From assembly GCA_964371655.1 (NCBI GenBank), contig CAYJOD010000103.1, positions 1-21,572 on the forward strand: 21,572 nucleotides of DNA, in the 5' to 3' direction. The position numbers and the translations under genes are program-made. The stretch is from CAZGSN01 sp964371655 (GTDB lineage: Bacteria; Desulfobacterota; Binatia; HRBIN30). Shown here in pieces: positions 1 through 7,594 of the stretch. The first letter of the stretch is position 1. Each line of letters opens with the position of its first letter. The notes under the pieces are model-generated. The model was not told where the DNA came from. It saw only the letters and a list, made by a program, of their open reading frames with translations, and did not search any database.

Positions 1-20
1 CAGACCGATCTGAAGGCGGC

Positions 21-59
21 CAAGAGGGGAATGGGGCAACCCATTCCCCTCTTGCTTTT
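21..59 (+). terminator. Rho-independent terminator
   Basis: A perfect 15-bp stem (21-35 paired with 40-54) closes a GCAA tetraloop (36-39, GNRA type) and is followed by CTTTTC. This is a textbook intrinsic terminator on the + strand and probably ends a gene lying left of the window. It isolates the cytochrome operon from upstream transcription. Bases 60-190 after it should hold that operon's promoter, but I could not choose a convincing -35/-10 or sigma-54 pair. Confidence 0.9.
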
Positions 60-190
60 CCGGCCGGTATCCTCCCGGTTTCTTCTCGCCCCGCTTCTCC
101 TGGCCCTTGCAAGCATGGTAGAGTTCTCCGGGCCGAGGGGGCGAGGGAATCGTTGGTTTGCTGCTCGCACGGGCTAAGGGAAGGCGGAAG

Positions 191-1333
191 GTGAGCGAAT
201 ACAAGCAGGTTTGGGGTACCCTCGGTGCGGCGTTTGTACTGCTCACGGCGGGTTGTGCTACGTCTGTGCGGCAAGAGAAGGTTGCTCGGTTCTTCCCGCC
301 TTCGCCCGAGCTTCCCAGGATCCAGTTCCTAACGTCGTTTAGCGGCCTGAAGGATATCGAGGAGCAATCGGCGTTCAATCGCTTTGTGGTTGGCGAGAAG
401 CGAGACCTGAAGGTCGACAAGCCCTATGGCGTCGCGGTCCACGATGGCAAGATCTACGTCTGTGATACCAATGCGACCGTGGTCGTTTTCGACCTGGAAC
501 GGAAGAGCTTTGGAGGGCTGACGGGCGCGGTCGGTCCGGGAAACCTCAGTCAACCGGTCAACATCAGCATCGAGCCCGACGGCACCAAGTACGTTGCCGA
601 CCCGGTCAGGGGGCAGATCGTCGTTTTTGGTCAGGACGACCAGTACTTGAAAGCGTATGGAACCCCGGGGGCATGGAAACCCGTGGACGCCGTGCCATTC
701 GAGGATCGGCTTTACGTTGCCGACCCCGGTGTCGGGCTGATTAAGGTTTTCGACAAGGCGACCGGCGCGACGATCAAGACCATCGGCGACAAGGGCGAGC
801 CTGTTGAGCGCCTCGACCGGCCGACCAATCTCACTTTCGACCGCGATGGCTACCTCTACGTTACTGACATCGGTCGGTTCCAGGTGGTCAAGTTCGACCG
901 CGATGGCCATTTCAAGGCGACCATTGGAAAGGCGGGAGACAACCCGGGACATTTCGCCCGACCCAAGGGGGTTGCGATCGATCGTGACGGGCGGGTGTAT
1001 GCGGTCGACGCCTCCTTCAATAACGTCCAAATCTTCAATCGCGACCGCCGCCTGCTGATGGCTTTTGGGGGCGCTGGTCAAGAGCCTGGAAACCTCGTGT
1101 TGCCAGCCAAGGTCACGATCGACTACGACAACGTCAAGTACTTCCAGCAGTACGCCGATCCGAGCTTCGAAATAGAATACTTGGTTCTGGTTACCAGTCA
1201 GTTCGGTGATCGCCGGGTGAATGTCTTTGCGTACGGCCGGCAAAAGGGGAGGAACTATCCAAGCGATGACGAGCTGTTGAAGCAGATCGATGAGCGGCGA
1301 AAGAAGGAGCTGGAGAAACCTCAGGCTCCATGA
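191..1333 (+). CDS. NHL-repeat beta-propeller lipoprotein 1
   Basis: Predicted lipoprotein of 380 residues with a six-bladed NHL propeller. The GTG at 191 is preferred because AAGG lies 6 nt upstream and it gives a compact signal peptide ending in LTAGC, with Cys22 as the lipidation site; an in-frame TTG at 158 would add 11 residues. Five clear NHL blades follow the pattern P-x-x-(V/I)-x-x-(D)-G-x-(L/V)-Y-V-x-D ... V-x-x-F (for example RPTNLTFDRDGYLYVTD and RPKGVAIDRDGRVYAVD), with a degenerate sixth blade near the C terminus. NHL propellers usually bind proteins or ligands, so this is probably an outer-membrane-anchored scaffold or partner of the neighbouring cytochromes (inference). It is paralogous to the NHL protein at 4093. 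The next gene starts 37 nt after its stop. Confidence 0.85.
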   Translation: MSEYKQVWGTLGAAFVLLTAGCATSVRQEKVARFFPPSPELPRIQFLTSFSGLKDIEEQSAFNRFVVGEKRDLKVDKPYGVAVHDGKIYVCDTNATVVVFDLERKSFGGLTGAVGPGNLSQPVNISIEPDGTKYVADPVRGQIVVFGQDDQYLKAYGTPGAWKPVDAVPFEDRLYVADPGVGLIKVFDKATGATIKTIGDKGEPVERLDRPTNLTFDRDGYLYVTDIGRFQVVKFDRDGHFKATIGKAGDNPGHFARPKGVAIDRDGRVYAVDASFNNVQIFNRDRRLLMAFGGAGQEPGNLVLPAKVTIDYDNVKYFQQYADPSFEIEYLVLVTSQFGDRRVNVFAYGRQKGRNYPSDDELLKQIDERRKKELEKPQAP

Positions 1334-1370
1334 GGCGGGCGGCGTCCGAGCAATTGCATTTTGGATCGCA

Positions 1371-1907
1371 ATGAAAGTAGGGACGCTAGCGGGAAGCGTG
1401 GTCGTGGTGGCCGCGCTCTTGGTGGGCTGCAATGCGACGACGCGTTACGAGGTCTTGTCTTTATTTCTCGACGGTGTGCCGCTACCTCCGAAAGAACCGA
1501 CAGCGGAGGAGTTGGCAGCAATTCCGGGGCAGACTTTCCAGCCTCCGAAGGTGCGATACCGGGAACATGGTCCGTACGCAGCCAAGCTGTGCAGTGCTTG
1601 TCACGTGTCCACGGCCTTGAATTCTCTGGTGGTGCCGCGTGAGCAGCTTTGCTTTCGCTGTCACGTGTTCGGCGCGGAGAAGAAATTTGTCCACGGTCCC
1701 CTCGCGTCGGGCGGATGCACCGCCTGTCATGATCCGCACAGCTCGCAAAACGCCTATCTCCTCATCTCTGCATCCGACAGCTTCTGTTTGCATTGCCACG
1801 ACAGCAAGAACATCGCGAGAAACGAGGTGCACCGGGGCATCGACGAACACCAGTGTACTACGTGCCATAATCCGCACATGTCCGACAAAAAGTACCTGTT
1901 GAGATGA
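1371..1907 (+). CDS. Pentahaem c-type cytochrome lipoprotein (doubled CXXCH family)
   Basis: Predicted lipoprotein of 178 residues. The ATG at 1371 begins a signal peptide ending LLVGC (Cys20); an upstream in-frame ATG at 1290 would overlap the previous gene and spoil the signal. Five CXXCH haem c motifs start at about residues 74 (CSACH), 94 (CFRCH), 116 (CTACH), 139 (CLHCH) and 162 (CTTCH). CHDPH and CHNPH are typical of doubled-CXXCH cytochromes, where the extra His can ligate a second haem. A segment before the haems (LFLDGVPLPPKEP) recalls a conserved stretch I associate with lipoprotein members of this family. It lies 13 nt before the beta-barrel gene, which supports a role as the membrane-attached cytochrome of a porin-cytochrome conduit. 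Which side of the outer membrane it faces cannot be read from sequence. Confidence 0.88.
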   Translation: MKVGTLAGSVVVVAALLVGCNATTRYEVLSLFLDGVPLPPKEPTAEELAAIPGQTFQPPKVRYREHGPYAAKLCSACHVSTALNSLVVPREQLCFRCHVFGAEKKFVHGPLASGGCTACHDPHSSQNAYLLISASDSFCLHCHDSKNIARNEVHRGIDEHQCTTCHNPHMSDKKYLLR

Positions 1908-1920
1908 CCGCGGGGACACT

Positions 1921-3948
1921 GTGTGCATCTCCAGGGTTCTCCCTCTCTTGCTTCTGACCGCCTGCCTGGCTCCGTGGCGCGCGCTTGCGGATTGGGGCGA
2001 TTTCATACCGCGACCGCTTGAGAACGGGGCCTTCCTCGACGTGTACGGTTCCTATGAGCGCGATCATCTCAGCAACGGTGTGCGGCGCCAGTGGGACGAC
2101 ACCTTTATGAGGGAGAAGCTCACCGTGTACTCGAATGGCTACTCCTATCATCCACGCTTTCTCCTGTACCGGTTCTCGCTCGGCGGCGCCGCGAAACAGG
2201 AGGACTACGAGTCCTCGGTGCTCACGCGGCAAGGATGGAAGTCTGGGTCGGCGATCGAGTACGACGCCACGCTGCTCTTCCTGCCGGAGCATCGCTACAA
2301 CCTCCGCCTGTTCTCGCGCCGCTACGAGCCGCTGTTCAAGGAGCAAGCGGCGACCCAACACAGCAGCGTCGGTGAAAGCCGTGGGGCTTCGTTCCGCTAC
2401 CGCGAGAAACCCTACTTCCTGCAATCCGGCCTCGTCGATGATGTCGTTGACTCGTCGCAGGCCTCCTCCGAGGTCACGCGCTTCAATCTGGACGGCCAGT
2501 ATTTTCGGCGCTTTGTGGGTGGCAACGAGCTGTCCTTCAACGCTGGCTATGAGCCGTCGTGGTTCAGCAACTCCTCCGGCCTCGATGGCACCTCGACTCA
2601 ATACGTGTTGGGCAACTTCGTGAACCTGCAACTCGCACGGCTGACCTCGAGCCTGACCAGGAACGAGTATGATCAGCACGGCAGCTCGCAGAACTTCACG
2701 AATGATCAGCTCGCCTTGTATGAGCTACTCAACGTGTATCTGCCGTGGAACTTCAGGACCGATGCCAGCTACCGCTATCGGGACAACGAGGGCAAGATTC
2801 AACAAGGCGAGCCGGAGCAGACGAGCAAGCGCTCCGACACCGGCCAGGATCTTCAGGTCGACGTGATCCACCGACTCTACGAGAGCTTGGACACGACATA
2901 CACGTTTCGCGACGACACCCGGACGTCGTCGGGCGGCGATACCAACACCCGGTCCAATTCGCTCGCGGTCAATTACACCAAGACGATTCCGACCGGCCGA
3001 CTCCTGGCGGGCGCGAGCGTCGCGAGAGGCGACACGGAAAATAAGGGCCAAGCGGACGTCGTCAGCGAGCCCTATTCGGCGATTCCCGTTCCGGGATCGT
3101 TTACCCTGCGCCAGCAAAACCCGGATCCGACGACCATCCTGGTGTTTCTGCGCTCGCCGCTGCCGCCGTTCGAGACGATTCGCCTCGAAGAAAACACTCA
3201 CTATCAAGTGGTGAGCGTATCTCCGAACATGTTCGAAGTTCGGGTCTTCGCTCTACCCGCCGACTTCGTCGTCCCTGGGACCTTTGACTTCCTGGTTTCC
3301 TACTCCCTGGCTAGCGGTGACTTCGAATTGCGAACCGATACCGCCGGCGCCAATGTGAGCGTACAACTGCTCGACAACTTGCTGACCCCGTACTTCAGTT
3401 ATGTCACGGTCAGATCCGAAGTCTTGTCGGGGACCTTTCTGGGGATTCCCGTCGATTCCACGACCTATACGACCGGCCTGCAACTTTACTACGGCCCGTT
3501 TCGAGCGCGCGGCGAGTACCAGGAGGTGGAGTGGGAGACGAGCCCGTCGCAGTCCTGGCGCGCCGAGGTTCAATTCGTGGGCAACCTGAACCCGACGACC
3601 AGCGCCTACCTGACAGGTACCTACCTGAGGAAGCACTACTCCACGGGTACCGACGCGTTCTACGCAAGCCCGTTCAATGAAGAGTCGATCTCCGGTGCCG
3701 GCACTATCCAAAAGCAGCTGCTCGCGCGCAGCCTGCACCTGTCGGCAGGCGGCTCGTACACGCAATTGATGGGGCGCAGCGACACGACTGCCTACTCTGC
3801 CAACGGCGCCTTGATTTGGACCATTGGCAAGGTGGATCTCTCAGCCGGAGCCAGCGCTTACGCGTCGGACACGACGGGCGGGGGGACAATCTCCACCCGA
3901 CGCGACCATCAGCTCTTCTATCTCAAGCTGCGCCGACGACTTCTCTGA
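1921..3948 (+). CDS. Outer-membrane beta-barrel protein, candidate porin of a porin-cytochrome conduit
   Basis: Product of 675 residues starting at GTG 1921, with no other usable start nearby. The N terminus is a signal peptide ending RALA before DWGDF. LLTAC inside it resembles a lipobox, but signal peptidase I is more likely for a barrel. The mature part is rich in alternating polar/aromatic strands separated by Asp/Asn/Ser/Gly turns (LDVYGSYERD, FLLYRFSLGG, YNLRLFSRRYEP, DASYRYRDNEG), typical of large outer-membrane barrels. The length is close to MtrB-type porins of about 700 residues. Residues about 381-470 form a Pro-rich, beta-rich stretch unlike barrel strands, probably a loop or small inserted domain. 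No haem motif is present. The position directly after a haem lipoprotein and upstream of two large cytochromes suggests it sheathes an electron conduit. I cannot assign it to a named MtrB/PioB/Omb/Ext subfamily. Confidence 0.75.
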   Translation: MCISRVLPLLLLTACLAPWRALADWGDFIPRPLENGAFLDVYGSYERDHLSNGVRRQWDDTFMREKLTVYSNGYSYHPRFLLYRFSLGGAAKQEDYESSVLTRQGWKSGSAIEYDATLLFLPEHRYNLRLFSRRYEPLFKEQAATQHSSVGESRGASFRYREKPYFLQSGLVDDVVDSSQASSEVTRFNLDGQYFRRFVGGNELSFNAGYEPSWFSNSSGLDGTSTQYVLGNFVNLQLARLTSSLTRNEYDQHGSSQNFTNDQLALYELLNVYLPWNFRTDASYRYRDNEGKIQQGEPEQTSKRSDTGQDLQVDVIHRLYESLDTTYTFRDDTRTSSGGDTNTRSNSLAVNYTKTIPTGRLLAGASVARGDTENKGQADVVSEPYSAIPVPGSFTLRQQNPDPTTILVFLRSPLPPFETIRLEENTHYQVVSVSPNMFEVRVFALPADFVVPGTFDFLVSYSLASGDFELRTDTAGANVSVQLLDNLLTPYFSYVTVRSEVLSGTFLGIPVDSTTYTTGLQLYYGPFRARGEYQEVEWETSPSQSWRAEVQFVGNLNPTTSAYLTGTYLRKHYSTGTDAFYASPFNEESISGAGTIQKQLLARSLHLSAGGSYTQLMGRSDTTAYSANGALIWTIGKVDLSAGASAYASDTTGGGTISTRRDHQLFYLKLRRRLL

Positions 3949-4092
3949 GATGGCCTTGGTCGTGGGCGAGAAGGCAACGTCGTGGTGAAGCGCAGACATT
4001 CGGCCACAAGGCAGACCGCGTCGGTCCATTCCAGGCTGTGGGCCGGTTCGATATCAGGCGGTGTGGAAGCAGCCGTAGAGCCACGACATCCC

Positions 4093-5244
4093 ATGCCTGG
4101 ACAATCCGGAACCGATCGATCACCCAAGAACGAGACCCGACGATGGGTGGCGCTCCTCGCTGTACTCATCGTCTTCACCTCCGGTTGTGCCTCGAAGTGG
4201 GCGCTCAAAGCGACACGGCCCGCTGTCGCGCTTCAATGGCCATACCAGCCGAACCCGGCCAAGCTGACCTATGTCCAGTCTCTGACCGGCCTGGGGCGCG
4301 AAACGGATACCGGCTCCGTCATGCGCGCGGTTGTCTTCGGCGACGAGGGGGAGGAACGCAACGCTTTCATCCTGCCGGTGGCCGTGGCGACCGGCAAAGA
4401 TGGGCGCATCGCCGTTGCCGATCTGGGCCGCCGCTGTGTGCATCTCTACATACCAGCGCAGCAACGCTACCTGCGGCTCACCGGCTCCGCGGTGGAGGCC
4501 ATCGCCTCGCCCGTCGGGGTAATCTTCGATGACGACCTCAGGCTCTATGTTGCCGATTCGGTGGGAAGGGTTTTTGCCTTCGGCGCCGACGGTGCGCTGC
4601 TCCTGACTCTGCACAAGGCCGGCGCGGAAAGGCTCTTGCGGCCGACCGGCGTGACCTACAGTCCACGCACCCACCTGCTCTACGTCGTGGATACGCTTGC
4701 CGCCAAGGTTCATGCTTTCAGAAGCAACGGAGATCTCGCCTTTTCCTTCGGTGAGCGCGGCGACAGCGAAGGGCGCTTCAACTTTCCTACGCACATCGCG
4801 CGCTCACCTTCCGGGGAGCTTTACGTCACCGACGCCCTCAATTTCAGAGTTGAGATCTTCGATGAAGACGGGAAATTTCTGGGCGCTTTTGGTCGTCATG
4901 GCGATGGTTCCGGCGACCTGGCGCTGCCCAAGGGGCTGGCGGTGGACAGAGACGGTGCCGTGTATGTCGTCGACGGTCTGTTCGACAACGTCCAGCTGTT
5001 CAATCGGCACGGGGACTTCCTTCTGACTCTCGGCCGGCGCGGTCAGGACTTCGGTGAGTTTTGGCTCCCCGCCGGAGCCTTCATCAGTGAAGATGGCGAG
5101 CTCTACGTTTCCGACGCCTATAATCGCCGCGTCCAGGTCTTCCGGATCACGGCGGGGTATGGGCGGGCGGATGGGGAGAAGAGAGACGCGGAGGCGGAGA
5201 GACGCGGAGACGCGGAGACGCGGGGACGCGGAGAGGGGAAGTGA
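4093..5244 (+). CDS. NHL-repeat beta-propeller lipoprotein 2
   Basis: Predicted lipoprotein of 383 residues. The ATG at 4093 gives a signal peptide with RRW, a hydrophobic core and VFTSGC (Cys32). An in-frame GTG at 3982 would add 37 non-signal-like residues. Six NHL blades are visible, including SPVGVIFDDDLRLYVADS, FPTHIARSPSGELYVTDA, LPKGLAVDRDGAVYVVDG and LPAGAFISEDGELYVSDA. It shares with the protein at 191 the pre-propeller region and the penultimate blade (VYVVDGLFDNVQLFN versus VYAVDASFNNVQIFN), so the two are paralogues. The last 30 or so residues are unusual: a charged Arg/Glu/Asp/Gly tail encoded by the octanucleotide array at 5181-5239, so the natural C terminus was probably replaced or extended by an insertion. 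Its TGA overlaps the ATG of the next gene by one base. Confidence 0.85.
   Translation: MPGQSGTDRSPKNETRRWVALLAVLIVFTSGCASKWALKATRPAVALQWPYQPNPAKLTYVQSLTGLGRETDTGSVMRAVVFGDEGEERNAFILPVAVATGKDGRIAVADLGRRCVHLYIPAQQRYLRLTGSAVEAIASPVGVIFDDDLRLYVADSVGRVFAFGADGALLLTLHKAGAERLLRPTGVTYSPRTHLLYVVDTLAAKVHAFRSNGDLAFSFGERGDSEGRFNFPTHIARSPSGELYVTDALNFRVEIFDEDGKFLGAFGRHGDGSGDLALPKGLAVDRDGAVYVVDGLFDNVQLFNRHGDFLLTLGRRGQDFGEFWLPAGAFISEDGELYVSDAYNRRVQVFRITAGYGRADGEKRDAEAERRGDAETRGRGEGK
5181..5239 (+). repeat. Octanucleotide array, left arm (AGACGCGG units)
   Basis: Imperfect tandem copies of AGACGCGG, some separated by AG or GCGG spacers. The array encodes the charged C-terminal tail of the NHL lipoprotein. Its end (GAGAGGGGAAG) supplies the purine-rich ribosome-binding site of the four-helix-bundle gene starting at 5244. 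The same octamer occurs in the opposite orientation at 5644-5729. Confidence 0.9.
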
Positions 5245-5621
5245 TGGCAAACATCCGCTCTTTCAGAGAACTGATTGTTTGGCAGCGCGCCATGGATGCG
5301 GCGATGGAAATCTTTCGGCTGACCGAAGACCTGCCTAGTCGCGAACGCTTCTCCTTGACGGGTCAGGTGCGGCGCTCGTCGCGTTCGGTTGCAGCGAACC
5401 TCGCTGAGGCGTGGCGCAAGCGGCGCTATCCTGCGGCATTCGTCGCCAAGCTTAGCGACTCAGAGGCCGAAGCAGCAGAAACGCAGACCCACGTCGAAAT
5501 CGCCCGGCGCTGCGCCTACTTCAACGATCACACGACTGCTTCCCTGGAGAAGCAGTACGAAGAGATCCTCGCAATGCTAGTCGCGATGGCGGCTAACCCG
5601 GACCAATGGGTGATCCGATGA
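5244..5621 (+). CDS. Four-helix bundle protein, 23S rRNA intervening-sequence (IVP) family
   Basis: Protein of 125 residues. The ATG at 5244 overlaps the preceding TGA by one base and has AGGGGA 5 nt upstream, so it is preferred to the GTG one codon earlier. Family hallmarks are SFRELIVWQRAM (residues 6-17), RRSSRSVAANLAEAW (43-57) and an all-helical remainder ending in a heptad-like segment (LEKQYEEILAMLVAMA). This matches the family first found inside 23S rRNA intervening sequences of Leptospira and Coxiella (TIGR02436/PF05635), small oligomeric helical bundles of unknown function. No 23S rRNA is near, as is common for the family. Its 3' end overlaps the next cytochrome start (ATG 5618, stop 5619-5621), so all three neighbouring genes look translationally coupled. 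It has no evident link to electron transfer and is probably cargo of the repeat-bounded cassette. Confidence 0.88.
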   Translation: MANIRSFRELIVWQRAMDAAMEIFRLTEDLPSRERFSLTGQVRRSSRSVAANLAEAWRKRRYPAAFVAKLSDSEAEAAETQTHVEIARRCAYFNDHTTASLEKQYEEILAMLVAMAANPDQWVIR

Positions 5622-7546
5622 TGTATGTCTCTCGGTCGTTCTGTCTCTCGTCTCCGTGTCTCCGCGTCTCCGCGTCTCCGTGTCTTCGTGCACCGGCGTC
5701 TCCGCGTCTCCGCGTCTCCGTGTCTCTCGTCGCCATCTGGCTGCTCGGTGCCGTGCTGCTATCGGCTGCCGAAGCGCAGACGCCGCCGGACATGGTGCAC
5801 ACGAAACACAATCTGTCGGTTTCTGGTCCGGGCCCGATCCGGGCGCTGACCGAATCGCGCATCTGCGTCTTCTGTCACACCCCGCACAATGCGACGCCGC
5901 TCTCGCCGCTGTGGAATAAGGAGCTCGAGCCGCAGACCTACAGCGTGTACGCGAGCCCGACGCTGAAGTCGGGTCCGCTTCCCCAGCCCTCAGGTCCGAC
6001 GAAACTTTGCCTGAGCTGTCATGACGGCACGATTGCCATGGGCGCGGTGGTCAACCCGGTCGGCGGCATCAGCATGGCCGGCGGCGACACGCCACTGTCG
6101 CCCGGGAGCCTCTCCAACTTTGGTCTGGACCTGTCGGGGCACCACCCCGTCTCCTTCCCCTACAGCACCGCACTGCCCAATGCCGAGCTGGTGACATCAC
6201 CTCCTCCCGACCTCGTGTTCGGTGCGACCGATGAGGTTCACTGCAGCACGTGCCACGATCCGCACAATGACTTCTACGGCAAGTTCTTGGTGAAGGACAA
6301 CCGCTACTCGGCTCTGTGCATTACCTGTCATCAGATATCCGGGTGGAGCGCGTCGGCGCATGCGACGTCGACGGCATCAGTGGTTGGAATCCTGCCGCGG
6401 GATCCCAAGCCCTGGCCCACGTACACTCAGTTGAACGAATGGGGTTGTGAGGTGTGCCACACGCCTCACTTCGCACCGACCGCGGAGGAGTTGCTGAACT
6501 TCACCCTTACCCCGCCGGTCTTTTCGTGCACCAGTGCCGGTTGCCACAGCTCCGAACCTCCTCCCGTCCATGCTCTATCGACTGCGGGAGCCGCCGTCGG
6601 CGCGGGAACGATCGTCGGCAAGCCTGCAGGTATGGTCGACATTGCGAGACAAACACGCAAACCTTCAGCGCACCACGAGCCGCCGCTCGGTACACCGATG
6701 CGGTCGAGCGCGGCAGGTGAGGCGGCCCGTTCGGGACTCCGCACTGCCGTCTGCGTGGATTGCCACGACCCTCACTTGAGCGCCCGATCGAGGGCTGAGG
6801 CACCGTATGCTTCGGGCACCCTGCGCGGAGCCAGAGGTATCGACCGCAATGGCGTGGAGATCGGGGCGGCGACCTACGAATACGAGGTCTGCTTCAAGTG
6901 CCACGCCGACAATACCCCCGACCTGGACTACGTTCCCCGCGTCCTCGATGTCACGAACACACGGCTGGCCTTCGATCAAACCAATCCCTCGTACCATCCG
7001 GTGCTCAACATGGGAAAGAACCTGAACGTCCCGAGCATCCCGTCGCCGCTCACGCCCAACCTGAGCTCGTCCGCGGTGATCTATTGCACGACGTGCCACG
7101 CCGACGACGAGGGCGGATCGAGCGGGCCGCACGGTTCGTCGTTCGCTCCGATTCTCAAGGAGCGCTACGAGACCGCTGACAACACGCTGGAGAGCTACGC
7201 CAACTACGCTCTGTGCTATCGCTGCCACAATCGCTCGAGCATTCTGGCCGACGTCAGCTTTCAGAAGAAGGTGATGCGGACCGCGGTTTCGGCGGGAGGC
7301 CACAGCGGACACCTGGCGGCAGGCGCCCCCTGTTCTGCCTGTCACGACGCCCATGGCGTCTACGATCCCGGTGGTATCGGCCCGACCGGCACCGGCTCTC
7401 ACACTCATCTCATCAACTTCGATACGCGCATCGTCTTGCCGAAGCCGGGAAACCAGTACCCGGTGTTCACGGACAGCGGCACGTTCTCAGGGAGCTGCAG
7501 CCTCGTTTGTCACGGTGTGCTCCACGACAACTCCTCGTACCCGTGA
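5618..7546 (+). CDS. Large periplasmic or extracellular multihaem cytochrome c (10 CXXCH plus CX4CH and CX3CH)
   Basis: Product of 642 residues from ATG 5618, which overlaps the previous stop; ATG at 5621 and 5606 are also in frame. The export signal is SLVAIWLLGAVLLSAAEA (36-53), but it is preceded by about 25 residues translated from the octamer array, an abnormally long n-region. Canonical haem motifs start at about 83, 131, 209, 234, 277, 379, 425, 490, 533 and 572. A CX4CH (CTSAGCH, 304) and a CX3CH (CSLVCH, 627) could bind two more haems. CHTPH, CHDPH and CHDAH patterns place it in the doubled-CXXCH cytochrome superfamily. Long low-haem stretches suggest several domains. With the barrel and the haem lipoprotein it probably belongs to a trans-outer-membrane electron pathway; periplasmic or surface location is undetermined. 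Confidence 0.85.
   Translation: MMYVSRSFCLSSPCLRVSASPCLRAPASPRLRVSVSLVAIWLLGAVLLSAAEAQTPPDMVHTKHNLSVSGPGPIRALTESRICVFCHTPHNATPLSPLWNKELEPQTYSVYASPTLKSGPLPQPSGPTKLCLSCHDGTIAMGAVVNPVGGISMAGGDTPLSPGSLSNFGLDLSGHHPVSFPYSTALPNAELVTSPPPDLVFGATDEVHCSTCHDPHNDFYGKFLVKDNRYSALCITCHQISGWSASAHATSTASVVGILPRDPKPWPTYTQLNEWGCEVCHTPHFAPTAEELLNFTLTPPVFSCTSAGCHSSEPPPVHALSTAGAAVGAGTIVGKPAGMVDIARQTRKPSAHHEPPLGTPMRSSAAGEAARSGLRTAVCVDCHDPHLSARSRAEAPYASGTLRGARGIDRNGVEIGAATYEYEVCFKCHADNTPDLDYVPRVLDVTNTRLAFDQTNPSYHPVLNMGKNLNVPSIPSPLTPNLSSSAVIYCTTCHADDEGGSSGPHGSSFAPILKERYETADNTLESYANYALCYRCHNRSSILADVSFQKKVMRTAVSAGGHSGHLAAGAPCSACHDAHGVYDPGGIGPTGTGSHTHLINFDTRIVLPKPGNQYPVFTDSGTFSGSCSLVCHGVLHDNSSYP
5644..5729 (+). repeat. 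Octanucleotide array, right arm (TCTCCGCG units)
   Basis: Nine contiguous octamers lie in register from 5651 to 5722, mostly TCTCCGCG or TCTCCGTG, with two diverged units (TCTTCGTG, CACCGGCG). TCTCTCG occurs on both sides of the array. The unit is the reverse complement of the octamer in the 5181-5239 array. Because 3 x 8 nt equals 8 codons, the reading frame shows an eight-residue periodicity (SPCLRVSA, SPCLRAPA, SPRLRVSV) at the start of the downstream cytochrome. Confidence 0.92.
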
Positions 7547-7594
7547 TTGGTGATCGGCGCCGCAACCATAGAAGTGCAGAGAGGGGATCAGCGT

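Larger units (their letters stand above)
5181..5728 (+). mobile_element. Putative four-helix-bundle cassette bounded by inverted octamer arrays
   Basis: The unit starts with GAGAGACGCGG (5181-5191) and ends with the inverse CCGTGTCTCTC (5718-5728), a 10-of-11 match. Between them lie the left octamer array, one small gene (5244-5621) and the right, inverted array. No transposase and no clear target-site duplication is seen, so mobility is inferred from symmetry and from its position inside an otherwise coherent operon. The boundaries are those of the repeats; true insertion ends may lie inside them. Confidence 0.45.

Noticed and set aside
101..120. Sigma-54 promoter upstream of the cytochrome operon (TGGC ... 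TTGC)
   Set aside because: The spacing between the GG and GC elements is wrong for a -24/-12 promoter.
329..1432. Long open frame on the - strand opposite the first NHL gene
   Set aside because: It is antisense to a protein with clear NHL blades, has low-complexity composition and no family features; GC-rich DNA often leaves such frames open.
1921..1990. The beta-barrel protein as a lipoprotein (LLTAC in the signal)
   Set aside because: A standard signal peptidase I site (RALA before DWGDF) follows and large barrels are rarely lipidated; left as an unlikely alternative.
5181..5729. CRISPR-like array
   Set aside because: The repeated unit is 8 bp with no spacers and no cas genes; it is a tandem repeat.
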